A stretch of DNA of 64,000 nt from Tiliqua scincoides (taxonomy: Eukaryota > Chordata > Lepidosauria > Squamata > Scincidae): contig NC_089821.1 of assembly GCF_035046505.1 (NCBI RefSeq), positions 195,448,377 through 195,512,376 of the forward strand. The letters are read 5' to 3'. The notes beneath the pieces were generated by a model, which did not search any database, was not told the origin of the DNA, and saw nothing but the letters and a program-made list of their open reading frames with translations. This document shows, piece by piece, positions 36,529 to 49,717 of the stretch. Position 1 is the first letter of the stretch, and every line of letters begins with the position of its first letter. A program made the translations under genes and the position numbers.

Positions 36529-37110
36529 CAGGGGTCTACAAACTAGGGGCCAGATGCGGCCTGCGGCAAGCCTCTATCCAGCCCATGGTCAGCCGCTGGT
36601 CCCCTGTAAGCATCTGGCCCACTTGACTAAATGTGACTGGAGCTGTGCTCCAATGGCGTCCGGAGGGTGTTCTGAGGGCCGGGGAGACTGCGCACTGCCT
36701 TCCCGGCCCTCAGAACACTTTCTAAAGGCCTAAAAGCATCACTTCCTGGTTTTCCCAAAAAACCTTAAGTAACTTTATGTACCCACTGAAGGCCTTAGAA
36801 GGCTTTCTTAGGGTCAGGGACGCCTCCCTGGGAATGGAAGTCCATTTAAGCGTGTGCTTTATTTCTGTGGTATGTGTTGGTGCTTGGAGAAATCCTGGAA
36901 ATCTGAGCCCATTCATTTATTCATTCATCTAAGTTTCATCTCAATATTAGAGATAATATAGTGTAATGTAAGATAATATAGAGATAAAATAGTGTTAATA
37001 ATAATAATCTATTTATTTAAATTTTGTATTTAAACCTTTTTTCCAACCCTCAACACCATGTCAGATATTTGATGAAGCCCTCTGGCGCTGCATCCAGGCT
37101 GCAAACTAGA
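36529..37110. mobile_element. hAT-like element, right end uncertain
   Basis: It starts CAGGGGTCTACAAACTAGG, matching the group at 2.9 kb. The interior shares the ggtgcttggagaaatcctgg and atgaatgaat-type blocks in antisense. The right end near gcaaactagaagagcag is degraded. Confidence 0.55.
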
Positions 37111-37730
37111 AGAGCAGGAGAATATACTGTAAGTAAGAGATGCAGATGTGTATTGACTCAAGCGACCATAGGTCAATGTTCTGCTAAGAAATGACCATTT
37201 GTTGGTGGTTCTTAAAAGGTTTTTCTTCTCGCACTAGCCCTAGCTGAGAGTGGAACTAGAAATGATGGCAGTGCAGCCCAAACCCTGTTATGAAGCAATG
37301 TGAAGATGGAGGGAGATCAAATCATACCCCATGGAGAAGTGGAGGGGAAGTGAGATCCTGCCACCTGTACTTTCCCCCTGGAATCCATTTCTCTTTTCCC
37401 ACACTGGCTGTAGCAACCACTGCTGGAGAAGGCAACAACCTTGAAGCACATACAAAGTGCTTATCCTTTCCTACAGAGCAAACACACCCTGATGCCCCAC
37501 ATTTCAGATATTATGGAGTAGGTTCTCCTTATAGAGGAGCTGGCAGGGCTCCTATACATGCCTGAGATATGCCACTTGACTTTTTAACAGTCAAGCACTG
37601 CACTGACTTCCCAGTCACAGCCCAACTGTTTGGGGTGGCGCGAGGTTGTGATGGTTTAAAAAACAAACAAACCTTGAGGCAAATGGCTTATGGTAGCATA
37701 CTGGTACTGCCAAGAATCATTGGCAACCTT
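37111..37730. other. Spacer, nothing recognised
   Basis: The 91-residue frame at 37290-37565 has no recognisable domain. Confidence 0.4.
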
Positions 37731-40700
37731 CAGTCTCGAAAGACTATGGTACCACACTCTGAAAGGTGGTTCTGGAACAGCGTCTAGTGTGGCTGAAAGG
37801 GCCAATTCGGGAGTGACAATCCCTTCCACACTGGGAGCAAATGTAGTCTGTCCCTGGTGTGTCTCCCTTGCTACGGGCCTTCCTTCTTTGCTTCTTTGCC
37901 TTAGTCTGTTGGGCAAGTGTCTCTTCAAACTGGGAAAGGCCATGCTCCACAGCCTGCCTCCAAGCGGATGCTCACAGGCCAAGGTTTCCCACCTGTTGAG
38001 GTCCATTCCTAAGACCTTCAGATCCCTCTTGCAGATATCCTTGTATCGCAGCTGTGGTCTACCTGTAGGGTACTTTCCCTGCTTGAGTTCTCCATAGAAG
38101 AGATCCTTTGGGATCCGGCCATCACCCATTCTCACAACATGACCAAGCCAGCGCAGGCATTTCTGTTTCAGCAGTGCATACATGCTAGCTCATTCCAGGA
38201 CTGTGTTGTTTGGAACTTTGTCCTTACAGGTGATACCGAAGATGCGTTGGAGGCAGCGCATGTGGAAAGCGTTCGGTTTCCTCTCCTGTTGTGAGCGAAG
38301 AGTCCATGACTCGCTGCAGTAAAGAAGTGTACTCAAGACGCAAGCTCCGTATACCTGGATCTTGGTATGTTCTGTCAGCTTCTTGTTGGACCAGACTCTC
38401 TTTGTGAGTCTGGAAAACGTGGTAGCTGCTTTACCAATGTGTTTATTTAGCTTGTGTGTCAGCAACACATTCTTCAACACGAAGCCCCAACATAGAGTCT
38501 CTTGGAGACACCCAAGATCAAAGCACTGGCACCAGCTCGACCTGATTCTCCAGACGCTCCAGCCTTCCCAGCATCAAGATCACACGCAGTTATCATGGTG
38601 CTGCCTGCGACACTGACCACTCCCTGGTGTGCAGCAGAGTGAAACTGCAAGCAAAGCGACTGTACCACACGAAAAAGGAAGGAAGACCTCGCATTGATAC
38701 CAGCAAGATCCGGGATCAGAGAAAAGTGGAGGAATTTGCACAAGCGCTTGAGGAATCTCTTCCAGGCCCGGCCAATGCAAATGCATCCAACAGATGGGAA
38801 CATTTCAAGAATACCGTTTACAACACTGCCTTGTCCATATTTGGCAAGAGGACCAACAAGACGGCAGACTGGTTTGAAGCCCACTCTGAGGAGTTGACAC
38901 CAGTCATTGAGGAAAAGAGGAGAGCTCAAGCAGCATACAAGGCCTGTCCCAGTGAGTGCAACCTGCAGGTCCTCCGAGCTGCTCGCAGCAAAGTCCAGCA
39001 GGCTGCCAGGAGATGTGCTAACAACTACTGGCTCCAGCTCTGTTCCGAGATACAGATAGCAGCTGACATGGGCAACATCAAGGGGATGTATGATGGTATC
39101 AAGCAGGCCCTAGGTCCAACACAGAAGAAAATTGCCCCTCTGAAGTCTGCAACAGGCGAGGTCATCCAGGATCGGGCGCAGCAGATGGAACGCTGGTGCA
39201 GCACTACTCTGAGCTATATTCCAGAGATAATGTAGTCCCCGAAGAAGCGCTGAACAACATTGAGTGTCTGCCTGTATTGGAGGAGCTTGACAGTGAACCA
39301 ACCCTAGAAGAACTTCACGTGGCCCTGGATTCCCTTGCCTTTGGCAAGGCACCAGGAAAAGACAGCATCCCTGCTAAAGTCCTAAAGTGCTGCAAAGAGA
39401 TCATCGTCACTGAGCTGCATGAAATCCTCTGTCTCTGCTGGAGAGAAGGTGGAGTACCTCAAGACATGAGGGATGCAAACATCATCACGCTGTACAAGAA
39501 CAAAGGTGACAGGGGTGACTGCAACAACTACCGTGGCATCTCTCTCCTTAGCGTTGTAGGAAAGTTGTTTGCCCGAGTTGTACTAAAGAGGCTCCAGGTA
39601 CTTGCAGAGAGCGTCTATCCAGAATCGCAGTGCGGATTCCGAGCCAACAGGTCCACCACTGATATGGTATTCTCCCTTAGACAAATGCAGGAAAAATGCA
39701 GGGAACAACGACAGCCACTCTTTATAGCCTTCATAGATCTCACGAAGGCTTTCGACCTGGTCAGCAGGGACGGCCTCTTCAAGATTCTCCCGAAGATCGG
39801 ATGTCCACCCAGGCTCCTCAGCATCATCAGATCCTTCCACAAGGACATGAAGGGCACTGTTGTCTTCAATGGCTCCACATCAGACCCCTTTGACATCTGA
39901 AGTGGCGTGAAGCAGGGCTGTGTTCTTGCACCAACCTTGCTTGGGATTTTCTTCGCTGTCCTGCTGAAGCAGGCCTTTGGAACTGCAACAGAAGGCATCT
40001 ATCTCCGGACCAGATCAGACGGAAAGCTCTTCAACCTCTCCAGACTGAGAGCAAAGTCCAAAGTCCAGCTGAAATGTCTGTGTGACTTCCTCTTTGCCAA
40101 CGATGCAGCTGTCACTGCCCACTCTGCCAAAGATCTCCAGCAGCTCATGGATCGTTTTAGCAAGGCCTGCCAGATTTTGGACTGACGATCAGCTTAAAGA
40201 AAACACAGGTCATGGTTCAGGATGTGGACTCACCTCCCAGCATTACAATCTCTGCGCATGAACTGGAGGTTGTCCATGACTTTGTGTACCTTGGCTCAAC
40301 GATCTCCGACACTCTTTCTCTCGATACCGAGCTAAACAAACGCGTCGGTAAAGCAGCTAGCATGTTTTCCAGACTCACAAAAGAGAGTCTGGTCCAACAA
40401 GAAGCTGATGGAACATACCAAGATCCAGGTCTACAGAGCTTGCGTCCTGAGTACACTTCTGTACTGCAGCGAGTCATGGACTCTCCACTCACAACAGGAG
40501 AGGAAACCGAACGCTTTCCACATGCGCTGCCTCCAACGCATTCTCGGCATCACCTGGCAGGACACAGTTCCTAACAACACAGTCCTGGAACGTGCCGGAA
40601 TCCCTAGCATGTATGCACTGCTGAAACAGAGACACCTGCGTTGGCTCGGTCATGTCGTGAGAATGGATGATGGCCGGATCCCAAAGGATCTCCTCTATGG

Positions 40701-41490
40701 AGAACTCGTGCAAGGAAAGCGCCCTACAGGTAGACCACAGCTGCGATACAAGGACATCTGCAAGAGGGATCTGAAGGCCTTAGGAATGGACCTCAACAAG
40801 TGGGAAACCCTGGCCTCTGAGCGGCCCGCTTGGAGACAGGCTGTGCAGCATGGCCTTTCCCAATTTGAAGAGACACTTGGCCAACAGTCTGAGGCTAAGA
40901 GGCAAAGAAGGAAGGCCCATAGCCAGGGAGACAGACCAGGGACAGACTGCACTTGCTCCTGGTGTGGAAGGGATTGTCACTCCCGGATTGGCCTTTTCAG
41001 CCACACTAGACGCTGTGCCAGAACCACCTTTCAGAGCGTGATACCATAGTCTTTCGAGACTGAAGGTTGCCAATACGTAATATATGTTTAGCTTGGTATC
41101 GAGAGAAAGAGTGTCGGAGATCGTTGAGCCAGGGTACACAAAGTCATGGACAACCTCCAGTTCATGCACAGAGATTGTAATGCAGGGAGGTGAGTCCACA
41201 TCCTGAACCATGACCTGTGTTTTCTTCAGGCTGATTGTCAGTCCAAAGTCTTGGGAGGCCTTGCTAAAACAGTTCATGAGCTGCTGGAGATCTTTGGCAG
41301 AGTGGGCGGTGACAGCTGCATTGTTGGCAAAGAGGAAGTCACACAGACATTTCAGCTGGACTTTGGACTTTGCTCTCAGTCTGGAGAGGTTGAAGAGCTT
41401 TCTGTCTACTGGTCCAGAGACAGATGCCTTCTGTTGCAGTTCCAAAGGCCTGCTTCAGCAGGACAGTGAAGAAAACCCCAAACAAGGTTT
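37731..41490 (-). mobile_element. Older antisense RTE-like LINE, split by a later LINE
   Basis: Two antisense pieces, 37731-38454 (3' part, from tail to the AELNK region) and about 41085-41490 (the adjoining RT part), are consecutive in the LINE. They are separated only by the sense LINE at about 38455-41080. The shared bases tttagcttg on both sides mark the target duplication of the inner insertion. The outer copy begins inside RT (GVFF region) and has several frame breaks; FADD reads FANN. Confidence 0.82.
38455..41080 (+). mobile_element. RTE-like LINE, longest copy (endonuclease end to 3' tail)
   Basis: It starts in the endonuclease domain (NTFFNTKPQHRVSWRHPRSK at about 38467, then the TDHSLVCSR motif near 38615). 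It continues through a linker (38627-39235), RT (PTLEELHVALDS, GKAPGKDSIPAKVLK, NIITLYKNKGDRGDCNNYRG, FIDLTKAFDLVSRDG, then GCVLAPTL and FANDAAV where FADD is expected) to the C-terminal block with RWLGHVVRM and the zinc-knuckle-like C-x2-C-x12-H-x3-C. Frame breaks occur near 39230, 39898, 40170 and 40385. It is inactive. The endonuclease layout (single ORF, apurinic-type nuclease then RT) supports an RTE-like clade. Confidence 0.85.
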
Positions 41491-41589
41491 GCCAACGATA
41501 CTGCTTTGTATCATGTGTTCTGAGTGAGCCAAGCATTTCACAGGGTGTATCTGGATGTTATCCTTCCAACAATTCTGCAAGGTAAGTAA

Positions 41590-41679
41590 AGCTGCTACCC
41601 TATACACAGTTTCCTGGGAGTAGGACCCATGAAACACAATGGGACTTATTACTGAGTAAACATGCATAGGATTACACTG
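41590..41679. repeat. Palindromic MITE (family A)
   Basis: Left half gctgctaccctatacacag, right half aaacatgcataggattacac; centre aatgggacttatta. Confidence 0.7.
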
Positions 41680-41681
41680 TA

Positions 41682-42003
41682 TTATCCCCATTTTCTCGCT
41701 GAGGGCCCAATCCTATCCAACTTCCCAGCACTGATGCAGCTGCAATGCAGCCCTTAGTTAAGGAAATAAATGTTTCCCTTACCTTGAGGAGGCCGCTGTG
41801 ACTAACCCCCACACCCACCCTGCCCCCAGGCAGGATGCGATGCAGGCCTCATTGGCATGGCTGCATCAGTGCTGGAAATTTGGGTAGGATTGGTCTCTGA
41901 GTGGCTTGCCTGAGACCACCTGCTGAGGGCATAGCATTAGTGAGATTCAAACCTGCGAAATCTGAGTGCATGGTTCAGACTGTTAGCCTCTGTTGCACTA
42001 GCT
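41682..42003 (-). mobile_element. MIR-like SINE split by a family B-type transposon
   Basis: 41682-41704 (ttatccccattttctcgctga) and 41902-42003 (gtggcttgcctgagaccacc through gttagcctctgttgcac) are the MIR core and tail in reverse orientation. Between them, 41705-41901 runs from gggcccaatcctatccaac to gggtaggattggtc, an inverted-ended insert. The same MIR-plus-insert module lies in each 2.2-kb unit at roughly 5 percent difference, but there the MIR is cut at ctgctgaggg. Confidence 0.75.
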
Positions 42004-42511
42004 CTTTTCTGTAGCTGTCCCATCCCTGACCGTACTCACTGACTTGCACTGCCAGGGTTTGCATTCATGGAAGCCAAGTGCCAACCATTGCCTCCCGGTG
42101 CAGGCGGACATAATAAAATAAACATGCAGGGCTCTCGTGGTAGGTACACCAATACAGTACATGCTTTTCCCATACACGTGCATAGATGAAGTGCCAAACA
42201 TCGATTGTGCTGTGAATCCTTCCTTGAGTTCCAGATTGTAAAATGCAGGAAATGCTGCCACCTGTTGGTGCACAATCTAATTTGCACAAAGCATTCAAGG
42301 AACTATTCACAGGCATCTACTTTCCATTAGACTTTTGGTAGAATTTAATTACAAATGAAGCAGAACACGGCAGGGCTCAAGCTCTGTGCAAGGCAATAAG
42401 TAATAGATTATGGTCAGCTTGGCAGTCATATTGAATTGCATATGGTATGGCTTCAAAGTCCCCTTGAGTTTCTGGTTCCGAGACATGTGCCTGGAGCCTC
42501 CATCCCAGCCA
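42004..42511. other. Spacer, nothing recognised
   Basis: The antisense frames at 41998-42316 overlap in three phases and lack domains. Confidence 0.4.
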
Positions 42512-42743
42512 TTTTCAACCACTGTGCCTTGGCACACTGGTGTGCTGGTGAATGGTCTGCAGGTCTGCCGCGGGAGTTTGGGGAGGGTCATTTATTAATA
42601 GGACCATTAGGGGAATGTGAGCCCCCCCCCATCAACAGCATGGTGTGTCTTGTCAATTGTCAAAAAACTGATGGTGTGCCTTGAACATTTTATGGCCTTG
42701 CCAGTGTGCTGTGAAATGAAAGAGGTTGAAAATCATTGCTCTA
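42512..42743. mobile_element. Non-autonomous hAT element (family C)
   Basis: Ends cagccattttcaacc and ggttgaaaatcattg are inverted. The flanks ctccatcc and ctctatcc match at 7 of 8 positions. The interior follows the 26.0 kb copy. Confidence 0.75.
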
Positions 42744-43129
42744 TCCTGACCTGCTCCCGCCAACCCCAATTCTGGACTACAGAATTCTGGGAATAAGCAC
42801 TGAAAATGCCATGCTCTGATTTGGGCCTGTGGGTTGGTAAACAAGTGCACTGCGGAGAAGTCAGCGTGGCAAACGAGGGAGATTGTCCCACTCAGAAAGG
42901 CTCTCTGCATGTGCACAGAGGCACCGTTGTTTCTTACAAATAACTACTCAGTGTGATACGCGGGAGGGGGGCTGTTTTTCACTTAAGAGCTATTGCTGGA
43001 AACGTTTGCTTCCGGTGAGTAAGATGGGCTGGCAGCAGCCACAGTCTTACTGAACGCCACGGGCTTCCTTGTGAGTAAGGCAACTCACACTGTCGCCACA
43101 CTCCGCCTCTAGCCTGGGACTGGGCGGGG
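42744..43129. other. Native left flank of the right array
   Basis: Apparently single-copy. It ends ...tagcctgggactgggcgggg, after which the unit sequence starts at tttgtgcctcc. Confidence 0.5.
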
Positions 43130-45324
43130 TTTGTGCCTCCAAGAGGCAGCGCAGTCCTGCCCGGCAGGCCCCTCCATCCTCTGCCCGCCCCCTTTGGTCT
43201 CTCCTCCCCTCCCCTGAAGCTCGAAGGGGTGCAGCCAGGCTGGGGCGAGCGGGAGCAACGTGCGACCGGCCGGCCAGGCGCTCCCTCGCGGAGCGCGCGG
43301 CTTCAAGAGGCGCGCGCGGGAGGCCCTGCCGGCCAGGCTGTGAGTGGCGCACCGGGTTCGCCCCGTTCCCCAGCGGCGCGAGAGTAGAGGTCGCAGGTTC
43401 GAGCCACCGCAAACCCTGCCCCCCTGGGGCTCGTGCCGAGTGTGTAGAGTCCCGGCCCCGCGCGGAGAAAGAGCGCCTGCTCCGCGTGCCTCCTCTCGGG
43501 GGACAGTCTGGCAGGCCCTCGCCGCCCCCTGCGGGCAGGCGGGAAACGGCCCCCTGGCAGGACCGTCTGCCAGGGTCAATTTTGCCCCGGGGGAGGAGGA
43601 AGGGCGGCGGCCAAGACTGGGGGGCGGACCAGCAGCCTAGCCAGAGCGGGCAAAGCACTGAGTCTTGCAGGGAGCCCCACCTCGGCCTGCAAGCGGCCCC
43701 TGCCCCTCAGAGCCACCCTGGGTGGTGGGTGCAACCCAAATGCCTCTGGGCATCGCCAAGGGGGGGAGCCACTGTGGGCTCACTGGGCGCCCCCCACCCA
43801 CCCCCAGCTCCCCCGGTTTAACTGGGGATTCCTCAATTTGTAGACAGCACATTGGGGGGGGGGGGTGGACCTTCCCAAACAAGGTTAGCTGAAGCCTCAG
43901 GATCAGGGTGACCAGATGTCAGAACTGGAAAAGAGGACAAGGCACCCCAAAAGGTAGGACATCCAAAAAATGTAGGACAGGACAAAATAAACATTCAAAA
44001 CACTTCTATATTGGCTCCACGTGTTTCAGTTAAACACTATGCTTACACTTATTATTACATTTAAACCTGTATTAGTCAATTGAATTAATAATTTTTAGAA
44101 CAACAGCAATAAAAAACCAAACCACCAAACTAAACTGCCAAAATAATGCCGCTCTTGGAGAGTAAGGGGCAACACAGTGCCCCTTACTGGGGTGTTCAGA
44201 TCCAGCTTCTGTCCCCCCCCTCATTTTGAAAACCTCTTTCAGACATCATGAGGAGGAGCTGGGTTCATAGGCATAGACACCATTTTTGCATCATTTCAAG
44301 AAGCCAGAAACATCTCTCCTGTTAAACACTGCTCTCTCTCCCCACCTCATCCCTGCAGTCTCACCCTGATCTGAGGGCCACCTTTTAAAGCAGTGATTCT
44401 CAACCTGGGCGTCTGGACCTACTAGGTGGGTTGCTAGTCAATTTCAGGTGGGTCCCCGTTCAAAAATCTTCCATGAAGGTGCCTTTTTTGTTACAGGGAA
44501 CTGTTCCTCTGCCCAACCAAAACAAAACAAAACATAGAAGGTGTGTTGTAGCCTGCCTGGTATCTTCAAGTCTCTTATCAAAAGTCTGGCTACTTGATGC
44601 TAAAAGGATCCATGAGCTGCTGGAGATCCCTGCGCTGGCTCGGTCATGTCGTGAGAATGGATGATGGCCGGATCCCAAAGGATCTCCTCTATGGAGAACT
44701 CGTGCAAGGAAAGCGCCCTACAGGTAGACCACAGCTGCGATACAAGGACATCTGCAAGTGGGATCTGAAGGCCTTAGGAGTGGACCTCAACAAGTGGGAA
44801 ACCCTGGCCTCTGAGCGGCCCGCTTGGAGGCAGGCTGTGCAGCATGGCCTTTCCCAGTTTGAAGAGACACTTGGCCAACGGTCTGAGGCTAAGAGGCAAA
44901 GAAGGAAGGCCCATAGCCAGGGAGACAGACCAGGGACAGACTGCACTTGATCCCAGTGTGGAAGGGATTGTCACTCCCGAATTGGCCTTTTCAGCCACAC
45001 TAGACGCTGCTCCAGAGCCACCTTTCAGAGCGCGATACCATAGTCTTTCGAGACTGAAGATTGCCAACTACTACTACTGTATCCCCATTTTCTAGCTGAG
45101 GGCCCAATCCTATCCAACTACCCAGCACTGATGCAGCTGCAATGCAGCCCTTAGTTAAGGAAATAAATGTTTCCCTTACCTTGAGGAGGCCGCTGTGACT
45201 AACCCCCCCCCCCGCCGCCCCCAGGCAGGATGCGATGCAGGCCTCATTGGCATGGCTGCATTAGTGCTGGAAATTTGGGTAGGATTGGTCTCTGAGTGGC
45301 TTGCCTGAGGCCACCTGCTGAGGG
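43130..45324 (-). repeat. Chimeric 2.2-kb unit, right array copy R1
   Basis: Reverse orientation relative to the left array. Plus-strand order: CpG island, AT-rich DNA, half hAT, flank, sense LINE fragment (about 44590-45067), MIR with insert. The left edge enters the CpG part directly from native sequence, without the MIR join seen in R2-R4. Small length differences in G/C runs set it apart from R2-R4. Confidence 0.9.
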
Positions 45325-47520
45325 TTTGTGCCTCCAAGAGGCAGCGCAGTCCTGCCCGGCAGGCCCCTCCATCCTCTGCCCGCCCCCTTTGGTCTCTCCT
45401 CCCCTCCCCTGAAGCTCGAAGGGGTGCAGCCAGGCTGGGGCGAGCGGGAGCAACGTGCGACCGGCCGGCCAGGCGCTCCCTCGCGGAGCGCGCGGCTTCA
45501 AGAGGCGCGCGCGGGAGGCCCTGCCGGCCAGGCTGTGAGTGGCGCACCGGGTTCGCCCCGTTCCCCAGCGGCGCGAGAGTAGAGGTCGCAGGTTCGAGCC
45601 ACCGCAAACCCTGCCCCCCCTGGGGCTCGTGCCGAGTGTGTAGAGTCCCGGCCCCGCGCGGAGAAAGAGCGCCTGCTCCGCGTGCCTCCTCTCGGGGGAC
45701 AGTCTGGCAGGCCCTCGCCGCCCCCTGCGGGCAGGCGGGAAACGGCCCCCTGGCAGGACCGTCTGCCAGGGTCAATTTTGCCCCGGGGGAGGAGGAAGGG
45801 CGGCGGCCAAGACTGGGGGGCGGACCAGCAGCCTAGCCAGAGCGGGCAAAGCACTGAGTCTTGCAGGGAGCCCCACCTCGGCCTGCAAGCGGCCCCTGCC
45901 CCTCAGAGCCACCCTGGGTGGTGGGTGCAACCCAAATGCCTCTGGGCATCGCCAAGGGTGGAGCCACTGTGGGCTCACTGGGCGCCCCCCACCCACCCCC
46001 AGCTCCCCCGGTTTAACTGGGGATTCCTCAATTTGTAGACAGCACATTGGGGGGGGGGGTGGACCTTCCCAAACAAGGTTAGCTGAAGCCTCAGGATCAG
46101 GGTGACCAGATGTCAGAACTGGAAAAGAGGACAAGGCACCCCAAAAGGTAGGACATCCAAAAAATGTAGGACAGGACAAAATAAACATTCAAAACACTTC
46201 TATATTGGCTCCACGTGTTTCAGTTAAACACTATGCTTACACTTATTATTACATTTAAACCTGTATTAGTCAATTGAATTAATAATTTTTAGAACAACAG
46301 CAATAAAAAACCAAACCACCAAACTAAACTGCCAAAATAATGCCGCTCTTGGAGAGTAAGGGGCAACACAGTGCCCCTTACTGGGGTGTTCAGATCCAGC
46401 TTCTGTCCCCCCCCCTCATTTTTGAAAACCTCTTTCAGACATCATGAGGAGGAGCTGGGTTCATAGGCATAGACACCATTTTTGCATCATTTCAAGAAGC
46501 CAGAAACATCTCTCCTGTTAAACACTGCTCTCTCTCCCCACCTCATCCCTGCAGTCTCACCCTGATCTGAGGGCCACCTTTTAAAGCAGTGATTCTCAAC
46601 CTGGGCGTCTGGACCTACTAGGTGGGTTGCTAGTCAATTTCAGGTGGGTCCCCGTTCAAAAATCTTCCATGAAGGTGCCTTTTTTGTTACAGGGAACTGT
46701 TCCTCTGCCCAACCAAAACAAAACAAAACATAGAAGGTGTGTTGTAGCCTGCCTGGTATCTTCAAGTCTCTTATCAAAAGTCTGGCTACTTGATGCTAAA
46801 AGGATCCATGAGCTGCTGGAGATCCCTGCGCTGGCTCGGTCATGTCGTGAGAATGGATGATGGCCGGATCCCAAAGGATCTCCTCTATGGAGAACTCGTG
46901 CAAGGAAAGCGCCCTACAGGTAGACCACAGCTGCGATACAAGGACATCTGCAAGTGGGATCTGAAGGCCTTAGGAGTGGACCTCAACAAGTGGGAAACCC
47001 TGGCCTCTGAGCGGCCCGCTTGGAGGCAGGCTGTGCAGCATGGCCTTTCCCAGTTTGAAGAGACACTTGGCCAACGGTCTGAGGCTAAGAGGCAAAGAAG
47101 GAAGGCCCATAGCCAGGGAGACAGACCAGGGACAGACTGCACTTGATCCCAGTGTGGAAGGGATTGTCACTCCCGAATTGGCCTTTTCAGCCACACTAGA
47201 CGCTGCTCCAGAGCCACCTTTCAGAGCGCGATACCATAGTCTTTCGAGACTGAAGATTGCCAACTACTACTACTGTATCCCCATTTTCTAGCTGAGGGCC
47301 CAATCCTATCCAACTACCCAGCACTGATGCAGCTGCAATGCAGCCCTTAGTTAAGGAAATAAATGTTTCCCTTACCTTGAGGAGGCCGCTGTGACTAAAC
47401 CCCCCCCCCGCCGCCCCCAGGCAGGATGCGATGCAGGCCTCATTGGCATGGCTGCATTAGTGCTGGAAATTTGGGTAGGATTGGTCTCTGAGTGGCTTGC
47501 CTGAGGCCACCTGCTGAGGG
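45325..47520 (-). repeat. Chimeric 2.2-kb unit, right array copy R2
   Basis: Full unit of 2196 bp starting with the MIR|CpG junction ctgagggtttgtgcc. Differs from R3 by a handful of bases and homopolymer lengths (for example gggtggagcc for gggggagcc near 45957). Confidence 0.9.
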
Positions 47521-49717
47521 TTTGTGCCTCCAAGAGGCAGCGCAGTCCTGCCCGGCAGGCCCCTCCATCCTCTGCCCGCCCCCTTTGGTCTCTCCTCCCC
47601 TCCCCTGAAGCTCGAAGGGGTGCAGCCAGGCTGGGGCGAGCGGGAGCAACGTGCGACCGGCCGGCCAGGCGCTCCCTCGCGGAGCGCGCGGCTTCAAGAG
47701 GCGCGCGCGGGAGGCCCTGCCGGCCAGGCTGTGAGTGGCGCACCGGGTTCGCCCCGTTCCCCAGCGGCGCGAGAGTAGAGGTCGCAGGTTCGAGCCACCG
47801 CAAACCCTGCCCCCCCTGGGGCTCGTGCCGAGTGTGTAGAGTCCCGGCCCCGCGCGGAGAAAGAGCGCCTGCTCCGCGTGCCTCCTCTCGGGGGACAGTC
47901 TGGCAGGCCCTCGCCGCCCCCTGCGGGCAGGCGGGAAACGGCCCCCTGGCAGGACCGTCTGCCAGGGTCAATTTTGCCCCGGGGGAGGAGGAAGGGCGGC
48001 GGCCAAGACTGGGGGGCGGACCAGCAGCCTAGCCAGAGCGGGCAAAGCACTGAGTCTTGCAGGGAGCCCCACCTCGGCCTGCAAGCGGCCCCTGCCCCTC
48101 AGAGCCACCCTGGGTGGTGGGTGCAACCCAAATGCCTCTGGGCATCGCCAAGGGGGGAGCCACTGTGGGCTCACTGGGCGCCCCCCACCCACCCCCAGCT
48201 CCCCCGGTTTAACTGGGGATTCCTCAATTTGTAGACAGCACATTGGGGGGGGGGGTGGACCTTCCCAAACAAGGTTAGCTGAAGCCTCAGGATCAGGGTG
48301 ACCAGATGTCAGAACTGGAAAAGAGGACAAGGCACCCCAAAAGGTAGGACATCCAAAAAATGTAGGACAGGACAAAATAAACATTCAAAACACTTCTATA
48401 TTGGCTCCACGTGTTTCAGTTAAACACTATGCTTACACTTATTATTACATTTAAACCTGTATTAGTCAATTGAATTAATAATTTTTAGAACAACAGCAAT
48501 AAAAAACCAAACCACCAAACTAAACTGCCAAAATAATGCCGCTCTTGGAGAGTAAGGGGCAACACAGTGCCCCTTACTGGGGTGTTCAGATCCAGCTTCT
48601 GTCCCCCCCCCTCATTTTTGAAAACCTCTTTCAGACATCATGAGGAGGAGCTGGGTTCATAGGCATAGACACCATTTTTGCATCATTTCAAGAAGCCAGA
48701 AACATCTCTCCTGTTAAACACTGCTCTCTCTCCCCACCTCATCCCTGCAGTCTCACCCTGATCTGAGGGCCACCTTTTAAAGCAGTGATTCTCAACCTGG
48801 GCGTCTGGACCTACTAGGTGGGTTGCTAGTCAATTTCAGGTGGGTCCCCGTTCAAAAATCTTCCATGAAGGTGCCTTTTTTGTTACAGGGAACTGTTCCT
48901 CTGCCCAACCAAAACAAAACAAAACATAGAAGGTGTGTTGTAGCCTGCCTGGTATCTTCAAGTCTCTTATCAAAAGTCTGGCTACTTGATGCTAAAAGGA
49001 TCCATGAGCTGCTGGAGATCCCTGCGCTGGCTCGGTCATGTCGTGAGAATGGATGATGGCCGGATCCCAAAGGATCTCCTCTATGGAGAACTCGTGCAAG
49101 GAAAGCGCCCTACAGGTAGACCACAGCTGCGATACAAGGACATCTGCAAGTGGGATCTGAAGGCCTTAGGAGTGGACCTCAACAAGTGGGAAACCCTGGC
49201 CTCTGAGCGGCCCGCTTGGAGGCAGGCTGTGCAGCATGGCCTTTCCCAGTTTGAAGAGACACTTGGCCAACGGTCTGAGGCTAAGAGGCAAAGAAGGAAG
49301 GCCCATAGCCAGGGAGACAGACCAGGGACAGACTGCACTTGATCCCAGTGTGGAAGGGATTGTCACTCCCGAATTGGCCTTTTCAGCCACACTAGACGCT
49401 GCTCCAGAGCCACCTTTCAGAGCGCGATACCATAGTCTTTCGAGACTGAAGATTGCCAACTACTACTACTGTATCCCCATTTTCTAGCTGAGGGCCCAAT
49501 CCTATCCAACTACCCAGCACTGATGCAGCTGCAATGCAGCCCTTAGTTAAGGAAATAAATGTTTCCCTTACCTTGAGGAGGCCGCTGTGACTAAACCCCC
49601 CCCCCCGCCGCCCCCAGGCAGGATGCGATGCAGGCCTCATTGGCATGGCTGCATTAGTGCTGGAAATTTGGGTAGGATTGGTCTCTGAGTGGCTTGCCTG
49701 AGGCCACCTGCTGAGGG
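47521..49717 (-). repeat. Chimeric 2.2-kb unit, right array copy R3
   Basis: Full unit of 2197 bp. Only homopolymer lengths and isolated bases differ from R2. Confidence 0.9.
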
